Origin: Clostridiales bacterium
GTDB taxonomy: Bacteria; Bacillota; Clostridia; Oscillospirales; Oscillospiraceae
Assembly (NCBI GenBank): GCA_004556965.1
Contig: SFFE01000034.1
Coordinates: 1-10,840 of the forward strand
DNA length: 10,840 nt
Direction of reading: 5' to 3'
Below are positions 1-5,645 of the stretch, one piece after another. The notes beneath the pieces are model-generated. The model ran no database searches and had not been told where the DNA came from. It saw only the letters and a program-made list of their open reading frames with translations. Position 1 is the first letter of the stretch. Every line of letters starts with the position of its first letter. A program made the translations under genes and the position numbers.

Positions 1-355
1 ATTCCGCTTCCCGGGCAGGCCGGAAAGCTCCATATTCACTCCTCCGTTCTTCCTTACCCGGCCGCAAGTCAAGCTTGCGGCCGGGGGATGCGGGGCTGCG
101 ATACGCGCCCGGCGCACCATTCTGCTTCCCGGGCAGGCCGGAAAGCTCCATATTCACTCCTCCGTTCTTCCTTACCCGGCCGCAAGTCAAGCTTGCGGCT
201 GGGGGGATGCGGGGCTGCAACACGCGCCCGGCGCACCTTTCCGCTTCCCGGGCAGGCCGGAAAGCTCCATATTCACTCCTCCGTTCTTCCTTACCCGGCT
301 GCAAGTCAAGCTTGCGGCCGGGGGATGCGGGGCTGCAACACGCGCCCGGCGCACC
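1..355. repeat. Three tandem copies of a 118-119 bp structured repeat
   Basis: Three near-identical units lie head to tail at 1-118, 119-237 and 238-355, and a fourth begins at 356 but diverges after about six bases. The array may continue leftward beyond the window. Units differ at only a few positions. Each holds a 12-bp stem with a 5-base TCAAG loop (57-85, 175-203, 294-322) and a second imperfect hairpin with arms GCTTCCCGG and CCGGAAAGC. Unit length is not a multiple of three, so the array cannot be a repeated protein segment. Read on the minus strand, each unit carries GGAGGAG, five bases, then ATG (ATG at 33, 151 and 270), followed by low-complexity codons with no recognisable product. 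The family and function are not recognised. Confidence 0.9.
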
Positions 356-384
356 ATTCCGTCGAATCTTGCTGATATGCTACA

Positions 385-411
385 TTTCCGGCCTTTGGCC
401 GGAAATTTTTT
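385..411 (+). terminator. Rho-independent terminator after the repeat array
   Basis: A perfect 9-bp stem (TTTCCGGCC, loop TTT, GGCCGGAAA, 385-405) is followed by six T on the plus strand (406-411). The minus strand has no T-run after the hairpin, so it works rightward only. It therefore ends a transcript that enters from the left and runs through the repeat array. Confidence 0.85.
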
Positions 412-412
412 G

Positions 413-441
413 TTTCCAAGCCCCTGAACTTGTGCTACAAT
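413..441 (+). promoter_or_regulatory. Candidate extended -10 promoter upstream of perR
   Basis: TACAAT (436-441) is preceded by TGC, giving an extended -10. A poor -35 match (TTTCCA, 413-418) lies 17 bp upstream. The sequence CTTGTGCTACAATG is almost the same as the -10 regions of the citrate synthase and aconitase promoters in this window. It would drive a leader of about 120 bases ahead of perR, which includes a 7-bp hairpin at 451-473. Confidence 0.45.
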
Positions 442-503
442 GATATTCACCGGTGTGTGGCTGCTCCGCACCGAAAAAAAATTTGTCTTTTTCTCAAAAA
501 GGC

Positions 504-532
504 TTTACAAATCCCATTCCACGTGCTATCTT
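504..532 (+). promoter_or_regulatory. Probable perR operon promoter
   Basis: TTTACA (504-509, five of six matches to the -35 consensus) is spaced 17 bp from TATCTT (527-532, four of six). The -10 element touches the palindromic operator at 531-559, so a bound repressor would block the promoter. Confidence 0.6.
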
Positions 533-559
533 AATAACAAGAATTATTCTTATTATTAA
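531..559. promoter_or_regulatory. Per/Fur-type palindromic operator
   Basis: A 29-bp AT-rich palindrome centred on 545 matches at 13 of 14 paired positions, with core AAGAATTATTCTT and outer arms TTAATAA and TTATTAA. It spans from the -10 element to the first bases of the perR ribosome site (AAGGAGG, 558-564). Fur-family repressors bind AT-rich palindromes of this sort, and autoregulation of perR is common in Firmicutes, so this is very likely PerR's own operator. It would control perR and the downstream rubrerythrin together. Confidence 0.8.
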
Positions 560-571
560 GGAGGTGCCACG

Positions 572-982
572 ATGGCCACCCGCAAAACGAGTAAGAAGCG
601 CCAGGCGATCCTGGACGCGCTGATGGCCACCACAGAGCACCCCAACGCAGAGTGGCTCTACCACAAGCTCAAGCCAGAGTATCCCGATCTCAGTCTCGGC
701 ACGGTCTACCGCAATCTGAGCCTGTTTGCGGACGCGGGCGACATTTTGCGCATCGGCGTCCTCGGTGGGCAGGAGCGGTTCGACGGCCGCACCGACCCGC
801 ACGCGCATCTGCTGTGCGCGGAATGCGGCCGGGTGATGGATGTGGAGACGCCGGAGCTGGAGCCGAAGCTCTGCGCGCTCGCCCAAAGCGCCAGCGGCGC
901 GGAGGTGCGGACCTGCACACTCACATTCACCGGAGTGTGCCCCGATTGCCGAAGACCGGGCAGCTCGCCCGCTTCCGAATAA
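572..982 (+). CDS. perR: Peroxide-responsive repressor PerR (Fur family)
   Basis: This 136-residue metal-dependent repressor has an N-terminal winged helix (about 1-70, with SLGTVYRNLS as recognition-helix region) and a C-terminal dimerisation domain. The structural zinc site is present as C82/C85 and C123/C126. The regulatory metal ligands H23, D71, H77, H79 and D90 match H37, D85, H91, H93 and D104 of Bacillus subtilis PerR with a constant offset of 14. Aspartate at the last position, where Fur proteins usually have glutamate, favours peroxide sensing by iron-catalysed histidine oxidation over iron sensing. The start is set by AAGGAGGTG seven bases upstream of the ATG. Rubrerythrin follows after 36 bases, the usual PerR target in clostridia. 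A plain Fur is the main alternative. The B. subtilis numbering is from memory. Confidence 0.88.
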   Translation: MATRKTSKKRQAILDALMATTEHPNAEWLYHKLKPEYPDLSLGTVYRNLSLFADAGDILRIGVLGGQERFDGRTDPHAHLLCAECGRVMDVETPELEPKLCALAQSASGAEVRTCTLTFTGVCPDCRRPGSSPASE

Positions 983-1018
983 ACAACTCGATATCAATAT
1001 TTTAGGAGGATTCAAAAC

Positions 1019-1582
1019 ATGAAAAAATGGGTTTGCAGCGTATGTGGTTACGTTCATGAAGGCGACACGCCGCCGGCAGAGTGCCCGGTATGTCACGTCC
1101 CCGGTTCCAAGTTTGTGGAGCAGGCCGGCGAAATGAGCTGGGCTGCTGAGCACGTGGTCGGCGTTGGCAAGGTGTTTGGCGCCGACGTTCCGGAAGATGT
1201 GCAGAAGGAGATCATCGACGGTCTGCACGCCAACTTCGAGGGCGAGTGCTCCGAGGTCGGCATGTATCTGGCCATGGCGCGCGTGGCACACCGCGAGGGC
1301 TATCCGGAGATTGGCCTGTACTGGGAGAAGGCCGCGTACGAGGAAGCCGAGCATGCCGCGAAATTCGCCGAGCTGCTGGGCGAAGTCGTCACCGACAGCA
1401 CCAAGAAGAACCTGACCATGCGCGTGGACGCCGAGAACGGCGCGACCGCCGGAAAGTTCGAGCTGGCCAAGCTCTGCAAGAAATACAATCTCGACGCCCT
1501 GCACGACACCATCCACGAGATGGCCCGCGACGAAGCCCGTCACGGCAAGGCTTTCGAGGGCCTGCTGAAGCGTTACTTTTAA
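1019..1582 (+). CDS. rbr: Reverse rubrerythrin (NADH-dependent peroxidase component)
   Basis: This 187-residue cytosolic protein has its rubredoxin domain at the N terminus (CxxC pairs C6/C9 and C22/C25 bind one iron) and a ferritin-like four-helix diiron domain from about residue 40 to the end. The reversed order defines 'reverse' rubrerythrins, which in clostridia reduce hydrogen peroxide and oxygen to water with electrons from NADH through other carriers. Likely diiron ligands lie in the GECSE segment (74-79), EEAEH (108-112), E139, and EMARDEARH (167-175). AGGAGGA at 1004-1010 sits eight bases before the ATG. No promoter or terminator separates it from perR, so the two probably form one operon released by peroxide. 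It lacks the C-terminal rubredoxin of classical rubrerythrin, but a rubredoxin remnant follows directly. Confidence 0.93.
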   Translation: MKKWVCSVCGYVHEGDTPPAECPVCHVPGSKFVEQAGEMSWAAEHVVGVGKVFGADVPEDVQKEIIDGLHANFEGECSEVGMYLAMARVAHREGYPEIGLYWEKAAYEEAEHAAKFAELLGEVVTDSTKKNLTMRVDAENGATAGKFELAKLCKKYNLDALHDTIHEMARDEARHGKAFEGLLKRYF

Positions 1583-1598
1583 GTAAGGAGTATCTGAG

Positions 1599-1671
1599 AT
1601 GGGAAGACCTTCCCGATGACTTCACCTGTGAGCTCTGCGGCGTCGGCAAGGATCAGTTCAGCAAGGAATAA
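1599..1671 (+). pseudogene. Frameshifted remnant or mini-ORF: C-terminal half of a rubredoxin
   Basis: Seventeen bases after the rubrerythrin stop, an ATG at 1599 follows AAGGAG (1585-1590) at ideal spacing, but its frame closes after six codons. The frame reached by dropping one G from the GGG at 1601-1603 reads MEDLPDDFTCELCGVGKDQF and then SKE to a stop at 1671. That is the second half of a rubredoxin, with one CxxC pair and the hallmark CGVGKDQF ending. The first CxxC half is absent. It is either a decayed rubredoxin gene, an artefact of a G-run base-call error in a 23-residue mini-rubredoxin gene, or a rubredoxin electron donor cut down by deletion. The residue match is clear; the status as pseudogene is inferred. 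Confidence 0.6.
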
Positions 1672-1684
1672 ACCACAAAAATGA

Positions 1685-1717
1685 GAGGGAGCAGCGGTTG
1701 CTGCTCCCTCGTTTTTT
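1685..1717. terminator. Terminator shared by convergent genes
   Basis: An 11-bp perfect stem (GAGGGAGCAGC, loop GGTT, GCTGCTCCCTC) is followed by G and six T (1712-1717) for the rightward perR-rubrerythrin operon. On the minus strand the same hairpin is followed by TCATTTTTG, so it can also stop the leftward gene that ends at 1739. Confidence 0.9.
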
Positions 1718-1738
1718 GATTGCTTATGAATTGGGGTG

Positions 1739-2146
1739 TTATTTTTCGACCCAGCCTTCGGACAGCAGGCCAGAGGACGACAGCGCCAGCGAGAGGTAGG
1801 CGGAGTCCTCGTCCAGATCGTAGAAGCCGCTGGTGGCAAGCTGTTTGACGTTCTCCGCATCGTCCAGCTTCGTAAATGTCAGGGAGATCACGACCTGATC
1901 GTCCTCAACCGTAAACGAATAATCGCAGAAGTCGAGCGCGATCAGATCGGCATAGTCCGCGTCGCACTGTGCCCGAAACGCTTCAACGTCCGCTTCCGTT
2001 GCGCCCTGCGCGTCGATATACATGATATCGACCATGGTGTGGACAATGTCGCCGGTGGCGTCGAAGGACAGGGTCTCGGTGATGCCGTCGTCGGAGATTT
2101 CAAAGGTTCTGCTCGCCGGGGTCATGGCCTGCTTTGCGCCAATCAC
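1739..2146 (-). CDS. Small membrane-anchored protein, YehR/DUF1307-like
   Basis: From the GTG at 2146 this encodes 135 residues. The layout resembles the YehR/DUF1307 lipoprotein family: two beta hairpin segments (about 13-45 and 76-93) around a helix that starts with GATEADVEAF, the second ending in ISLTFTKLD. The match is by eye and tentative. The same frame stays open upstream to 2227 and reads KWALIGVIIAVVLGVIGGVIG, a clear membrane segment, so the real protein is almost certainly longer. However, no ATG, GTG or TTG exists in frame there before a stop at 2228-2230. A TTG at about 2232 in a neighbouring frame would join after a one-base shift. The protein is therefore predicted to be membrane-tethered with its acidic domain outside. 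The lipobox cysteine typical of YehR is not seen. No function is claimed. Confidence 0.6.
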   Translation of the reverse strand: MIGAKQAMTPASRTFEISDDGITETLSFDATGDIVHTMVDIMYIDAQGATEADVEAFRAQCDADYADLIALDFCDYSFTVEDDQVVISLTFTKLDDAENVKQLATSGFYDLDEDSAYLSLALSSSGLLSEGWVEK

Positions 2147-2266
2147 GCCGCCGATGACGCCGAGTACAACGGCGATGATGACGCCGATCAGCGCCCACTT
2201 TCCGATAGTATGAACCCGCGGCGTCCGTCAATCAAAATCTGACAATTTCCTGCCAGATTTTTTCGC

Positions 2267-2318
2267 AAAAAACGCCCGGCTCTCTGCGACTTACTGCAGA
2301 GAACCGGGCGCGTTTTTT
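2267..2318. terminator. spo0A terminator
   Basis: Arms 2273-2287 and 2296-2310 pair over 15 positions with one mismatch (C2280/A2303). The minus strand then has six T (A-run at 2267-2272), which ends the leftward spo0A transcript 31 bases after its stop. The plus strand also has a T-run (2313-2318), so the structure looks bidirectional. Confidence 0.88.
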
Positions 2319-2341
2319 CTGATGGATGGTGCGCCGGCGCT

Positions 2342-3130
2342 TTACGCCTGCTGTTTGCGGCGCAGGGACAGGCAGTCGGCGATCATGGCGATGAATTCCG
2401 AATTCGTCGGCTTGCCCTTGATGTTCGACACGGTGTAGCCGAAGAACTTCTGCAGCACCTCAATATCCCCGCGGTCCCACGCGACCTCGATCGCATGGCG
2501 GATGGCGCGCTCCACGCGGCTGGGCGTCGTGTTGAACTTGCGGGCGACCTCCGGATACAGCACCTTCGTGACCGCGTTGATGACGTCCATGTCGTTGATG
2601 GTGAGAATGATCGCTTCGCGCAGATACTGATAGCCCTTGATGTGCGCCGGAACGCCGATCTCGTGGATGATGTCCGTGACCATTGCCTCCAGACTCGGCT
2701 CCTGCGGGCGGGGCGCGGCGAGGGCGTTCTGCTGAAGGTTCTGTATGTTCAGCACCTTGGGCGAGGCCGTCTGCCGGATGCGGGAGAGCAGCTGGTCCGG
2801 GCTGCACGGCTTCGGCAGAAAATAGGCCGCGCCAAGCTCCGAGCACTCCGTCACGATCTGCTGATTGTAGAATCCCGAAACGACAATTGCCCGTGTGCGA
2901 CAGTTGTGCTCCTGCAGATACTGCAGGACGGACAGCCCGTCCACCTTCGGGAGGATCAGATCCGTCACGAGAATGTCCGGCTCCAGCTCGGCGATGAGGG
3001 AGATCGCCCGCTCCCCGTTGTCGGCCGCTCCGACGACCTCCATGTCCCCTTCTTCTTCGATCAAATCCGAGAGTAGCATTCGAAAATCCTCTCCCGAATC
3101 CGCAAGCAGTACGCTGATCTTAGTTGTCAT
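2342..3130 (-). CDS. spo0A: Sporulation master regulator Spo0A
   Basis: This 262-residue response regulator starts sporulation when phosphorylated by the phosphorelay or by orphan kinases. The receiver domain covers about 1-125 with phospho-acceptor D57 (ILVTDLILP), a serine in the switch position (VVSGF) and the conserved lysine in YFLPKP. The C-terminal Spo0A effector domain (about 150-262) is very well conserved, with HEIGVPAHIKGY, the recognition helix TTPSRVERAIRHAIEVAW and KPTNSEFIA. The ATG at 3130 is chosen over one at 3193 because GGAGG lies eight bases upstream and the length then matches the family (about 267). The acidic pocket reads A10-D11-S12 where most Spo0A proteins have ADD, so one metal-coordinating acid is replaced. 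It is a single-gene unit with its own terminator and 0A boxes upstream. Confidence 0.96.
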   Translation of the reverse strand: MTTKISVLLADSGEDFRMLLSDLIEEEGDMEVVGAADNGERAISLIAELEPDILVTDLILPKVDGLSVLQYLQEHNCRTRAIVVSGFYNQQIVTECSELGAAYFLPKPCSPDQLLSRIRQTASPKVLNIQNLQQNALAAPRPQEPSLEAMVTDIIHEIGVPAHIKGYQYLREAIILTINDMDVINAVTKVLYPEVARKFNTTPSRVERAIRHAIEVAWDRGDIEVLQKFFGYTVSNIKGKPTNSEFIAMIADCLSLRRKQQA

Positions 3131-3208
3131 AATATCTTCCTCCGCAGATTTTTTCGATTGCGGCCCGCTATCTGTCTGCTTTAGCAGTTTCACCGCTGTT
3201 GTGGTAAT

Positions 3209-3237
3209 AATTTAGCATGTTTGGAATATAAAAGCAA
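3209..3237 (-). promoter_or_regulatory. Weak candidate spo0A promoter
   Basis: On the minus strand TTGCTT (3237-3232) is 17 bp from TAAATT (3214-3209), about 80 bases before the spo0A start. The matches to consensus are only three and four of six. A sigma-H promoter would be expected from other Firmicutes but I could not place one. Confidence 0.3.
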
Positions 3238-3278
3238 CTCGAAACCGCCCGAATCCATCGGGTTTTTTGTTGACATAA

Positions 3279-3393
3279 TTCGACATGTTCATTCGCCGTT
3301 CGTGTTTGTTCGTCCGTGAACACCACAAGATGATGTGTTTTGGCATGATATTTCATTTTTTTCAACAATTATTATGTCAACCACGATTCGACA
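3279..3393 (-). promoter_or_regulatory. Two 0A boxes upstream of spo0A
   Basis: The Spo0A-binding core TGTCGAA occurs twice on the minus strand, at 3285-3279 and 3393-3387 (the second as TTTGTCGAA). Both are in the orientation of spo0A transcription, about 150 and 260 bases before its start codon. Binding of Spo0A to its own upstream region is established in Bacillus. The AT-rich stretch between them holds a TTGACA (3380-3375) without a well-spaced -10. The 363 bases between spo0A and the SulP gene hold no other gene that I can support. Confidence 0.6.
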
Positions 3394-3420
3394 AATTTCC
3401 CCTTTTGCATCCCGGAACGC

Positions 3421-3460
3421 AAAAAACGCCGCAGCCCCATGCCGCGCCGTTTGGGCTGCG
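3421..3460 (-). terminator. Terminator of the citrate synthase-SulP operon
   Basis: On the minus strand CGCAGCCC (3460-3453) pairs with GGGCTGCG (3437-3430) across a 15-base loop, followed by GCG and six T (3426-3421). It lies 33 bases after the SulP stop. Confidence 0.8.
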
Positions 3461-3493
3461 AAAGGGGTTCCAGCGTCTTTTTTTGATTCGAAA

Positions 3494-5626
3494 TTACCGG
3501 TTTTCGTATCGTTCGTGCAGATGCTTGCGCAGCGCGTCCATGTGCGATGCGCTGTTCGGATGGCGGGCGCGGAAGTCCGCGTCGAATTTCATGCGCGCGT
3601 CGCGGATGGATTGGACCAGCTCCGGATGTTCGCTTGCCAGCCGCTCGAACAGGTGGCGCCGCTCCGACTCCAGCTCCGCGAGCACGCGCAGCTCCGGCAT
3701 GCCCAGCAGGGCGGAAAGCTCCTGCGTGTGCCCCTCCAGATGCAGCAGCAGCTCGTCCTCGTCCACCCCGGCAAAGCGGCTGTCCTCGTGCAGGCAGCAC
3801 TCGAGCGCGGCGGCGCGGCGATCCTCCGCCGTCTGCTGCAGGCGGTCGAGAATGGCGCGCACATGCTGCTCGATGCGCTCCTCCGCATCGGCGCCGTAGG
3901 CCCACTCGAACTCCTGAAGCTGGCGCATGGTCTCAAACTCCTGCGAAACGTCGGGCGAGAGCGTCTGCACCGCGTGGCGGATGCCGGCGTCGAGCAGCGC
4001 GGCCTGGATCGTCCGGCGCACCGCGCCGTTGTCGATCAGCTCCTCCGCGCCGTACTGCCGCAGCTTGTCGTTCACCTCGCCGATGTGCTCGGTAAGATAG
4101 AATCGGACGCCGCGCGCACGCAGCTTCTGGTAGAGCGCCAGCAGGCGGTCGGCGGCCGTGATGTCGATGCTGGCGACGGCGCTCGCGTCCACGATGACGA
4201 CGGTCGTGTCTGGCTGCAGGCTCTGCTCCAGATCCTCCTGAAACAGGCGGACGTTGGCGAAAAACAGGCTGCCGCTGAACCGGTAGAGCACGACGTGCGG
4301 GATGGGCTTCGCGCCGGTGACACGGTCGAGCGCGTAGAACCCCGGTTTTCCCGGCAGCACGCCGAGAAACGCGCGGCGCGGCGCGGCGGCGCGGATGATG
4401 ACGTCCACGAACGAGAGCACCACGCCGAGCACGACGCCGTTGATCGCGCCGAGCAGCAGCACGCCCACGAACGCGCCGAGGAAGATGAAAAATTCCTGCC
4501 GGCTGATGTGCAGCAGGCGCTTTGCAAGGTCAAACTCCACCGCGCCGAGCAGGGCGTTGATGACGATCGCCGTCAGCACCGGGACGGGGAGATAGCGGAT
4601 GAATCCGGTGGCAAGCAGCAGCACCAGCAGCATCGTGACGGACGCGACGACGGACACCAGCTGTGTGCGCCCGCCGTTGCGCTCGTTGACCGCCGTGCGC
4701 GACACGCTGCCGTTGACCGGGCAGCAGCCGACGAGCGCGGCGGCGAAGTTGCCGAGCGAGAAGGCCAAGATCTCGCGGTTGCAGTCGAGCTGCTCGTCGC
4801 GCTTGAGCGCGTAGCTGTTTTCGGCCAGCAAGGTCTCCGCGAGGATCACGATGGCGACCGGGAGACTCGCGGACAGGCCGTCCGACAGCTCGATGCTGTC
4901 CAGCACCGGGAGCACAAATTTCGGCAGGCCCGGCTCCACGGCGGCGAGCAGCGCCACGCCGTATTGGTCGATGTGAAACACCACCGTCATCAGCGCCCCG
5001 GCCACGAGCATCACGAGCACCATCGGCACCTTGGGGAAGTACTTCTTCCCAAGCAGAAGCAGCGCAAGCGTCGCCGCGCCGAGCAGCAGCGACGGGACGT
5101 TCACGGTCTTGAGCGCCGCCCAGATGCACACAAGCAGCTCGAACAGCTCGCCCGAGCCGGCGGCCGAGCCGAGCAGCTTCGGCGTCTGCATCAGGATGAT
5201 CTCGCAGCAGATGCCGCTGATGAACCCGCCCATGACGGGCGTGGAGATGTAGTCCACGGCCTTGCCCGCGCCGAGCAGGGAAAACAGCAGCAGCCACAGC
5301 CCCGTGTAAAACGCGAGTGCGGGCACGAGCTGCATGGCCTCTGCGCTTCCGGGCGCAACGCCGAGCGACAGCAGCACCGCCCCGACCATCGCGGCGGGCG
5401 CGGCGTCCACGCCGAAGATGAACAGCGGCGACGTGGACAGCATCGCAAACAGGAAGATCGGCAGCACGGAGCCGTACAGCCCGTACACCGGCGGCAGACC
5501 CGCGATCTGCGCATAGCCCATTGAGATTGGGATGGACAGCGCCGCGATCAGCACGCCGGAAAAGACGTCTTTGCCGAGGTTTTCCCTCCGGTATCCCCGC
5601 AGCGTGGGGAAAAGGTTCCATTTCAT
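3494..5626 (-). CDS. SulP/SLC26-family anion transporter with STAS domain and long C-terminal extension
   Basis: This 710-residue inner-membrane transporter carries anions; family members take sulfate, bicarbonate or C4-dicarboxylates, and the substrate here cannot be read from sequence. The N-terminal hallmark is visible (SIPISMGYAQIAGLPPVYGL, 31-50), as is the conserved GSVSRTAVN (306-314) with NGGRTQ. About a dozen hydrophobic segments fill 20-412. A STAS domain follows (about 437-545, VVIVDASAVASIDITAADRL). Residues 546-710 are a charged, Glu/Arg-rich, mostly helical extension not usual in bacterial SulP proteins, which tend to end near 550-600. The ATG at 5626 is 19 bases past the citrate synthase stop and has only a weak purine-rich ribosome site (GAAAGAAG), so it is probably expressed with that gene. 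E. coli DauA (dicarboxylate) and BicA (bicarbonate) are useful family comparisons. Confidence 0.93.
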   Translation of the reverse strand: MKWNLFPTLRGYRRENLGKDVFSGVLIAALSIPISMGYAQIAGLPPVYGLYGSVLPIFLFAMLSTSPLFIFGVDAAPAAMVGAVLLSLGVAPGSAEAMQLVPALAFYTGLWLLLFSLLGAGKAVDYISTPVMGGFISGICCEIILMQTPKLLGSAAGSGELFELLVCIWAALKTVNVPSLLLGAATLALLLLGKKYFPKVPMVLVMLVAGALMTVVFHIDQYGVALLAAVEPGLPKFVLPVLDSIELSDGLSASLPVAIVILAETLLAENSYALKRDEQLDCNREILAFSLGNFAAALVGCCPVNGSVSRTAVNERNGGRTQLVSVVASVTMLLVLLLATGFIRYLPVPVLTAIVINALLGAVEFDLAKRLLHISRQEFFIFLGAFVGVLLLGAINGVVLGVVLSFVDVIIRAAAPRRAFLGVLPGKPGFYALDRVTGAKPIPHVVLYRFSGSLFFANVRLFQEDLEQSLQPDTTVVIVDASAVASIDITAADRLLALYQKLRARGVRFYLTEHIGEVNDKLRQYGAEELIDNGAVRRTIQAALLDAGIRHAVQTLSPDVSQEFETMRQLQEFEWAYGADAEERIEQHVRAILDRLQQTAEDRRAAALECCLHEDSRFAGVDEDELLLHLEGHTQELSALLGMPELRVLAELESERRHLFERLASEHPELVQSIRDARMKFDADFRARHPNSASHMDALRKHLHERYENR

Positions 5627-5645
5627 ACGGTCGCTTCTTTCGTGA

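Noticed and set aside
1..355. CRISPR array
   Set aside because: The copies are contiguous with no unique spacers, and units are far longer than CRISPR repeats.
1..443. Open reading frames across the repeat array on both strands (up to about 120 residues)
   Set aside because: They follow the GC-rich repeats, the unit length is not a multiple of three, and the proteins are low-complexity with no family resemblance.
3131..3193. Longer spo0A start at 3193
   Set aside because: The added 21 residues have no counterpart in the family, whereas the ATG at 3130 has GGAGG at eight bases and gives the normal length.
3248..3266. Plus-strand hairpin CCCGA/TCGGG with a T-run, as a terminator
   Set aside because: The stem is only five pairs and no rightward gene ends here; the region lies upstream of leftward spo0A.
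3335..5524. Plus-strand open frame of 729 codons opposite the SulP gene
   Set aside because: It is a shadow of GC-rich coding on the minus strand: rich in His, Arg, Glu and Gln, no domain resemblance, no ribosome site. The minus-strand SulP match is unmistakable.
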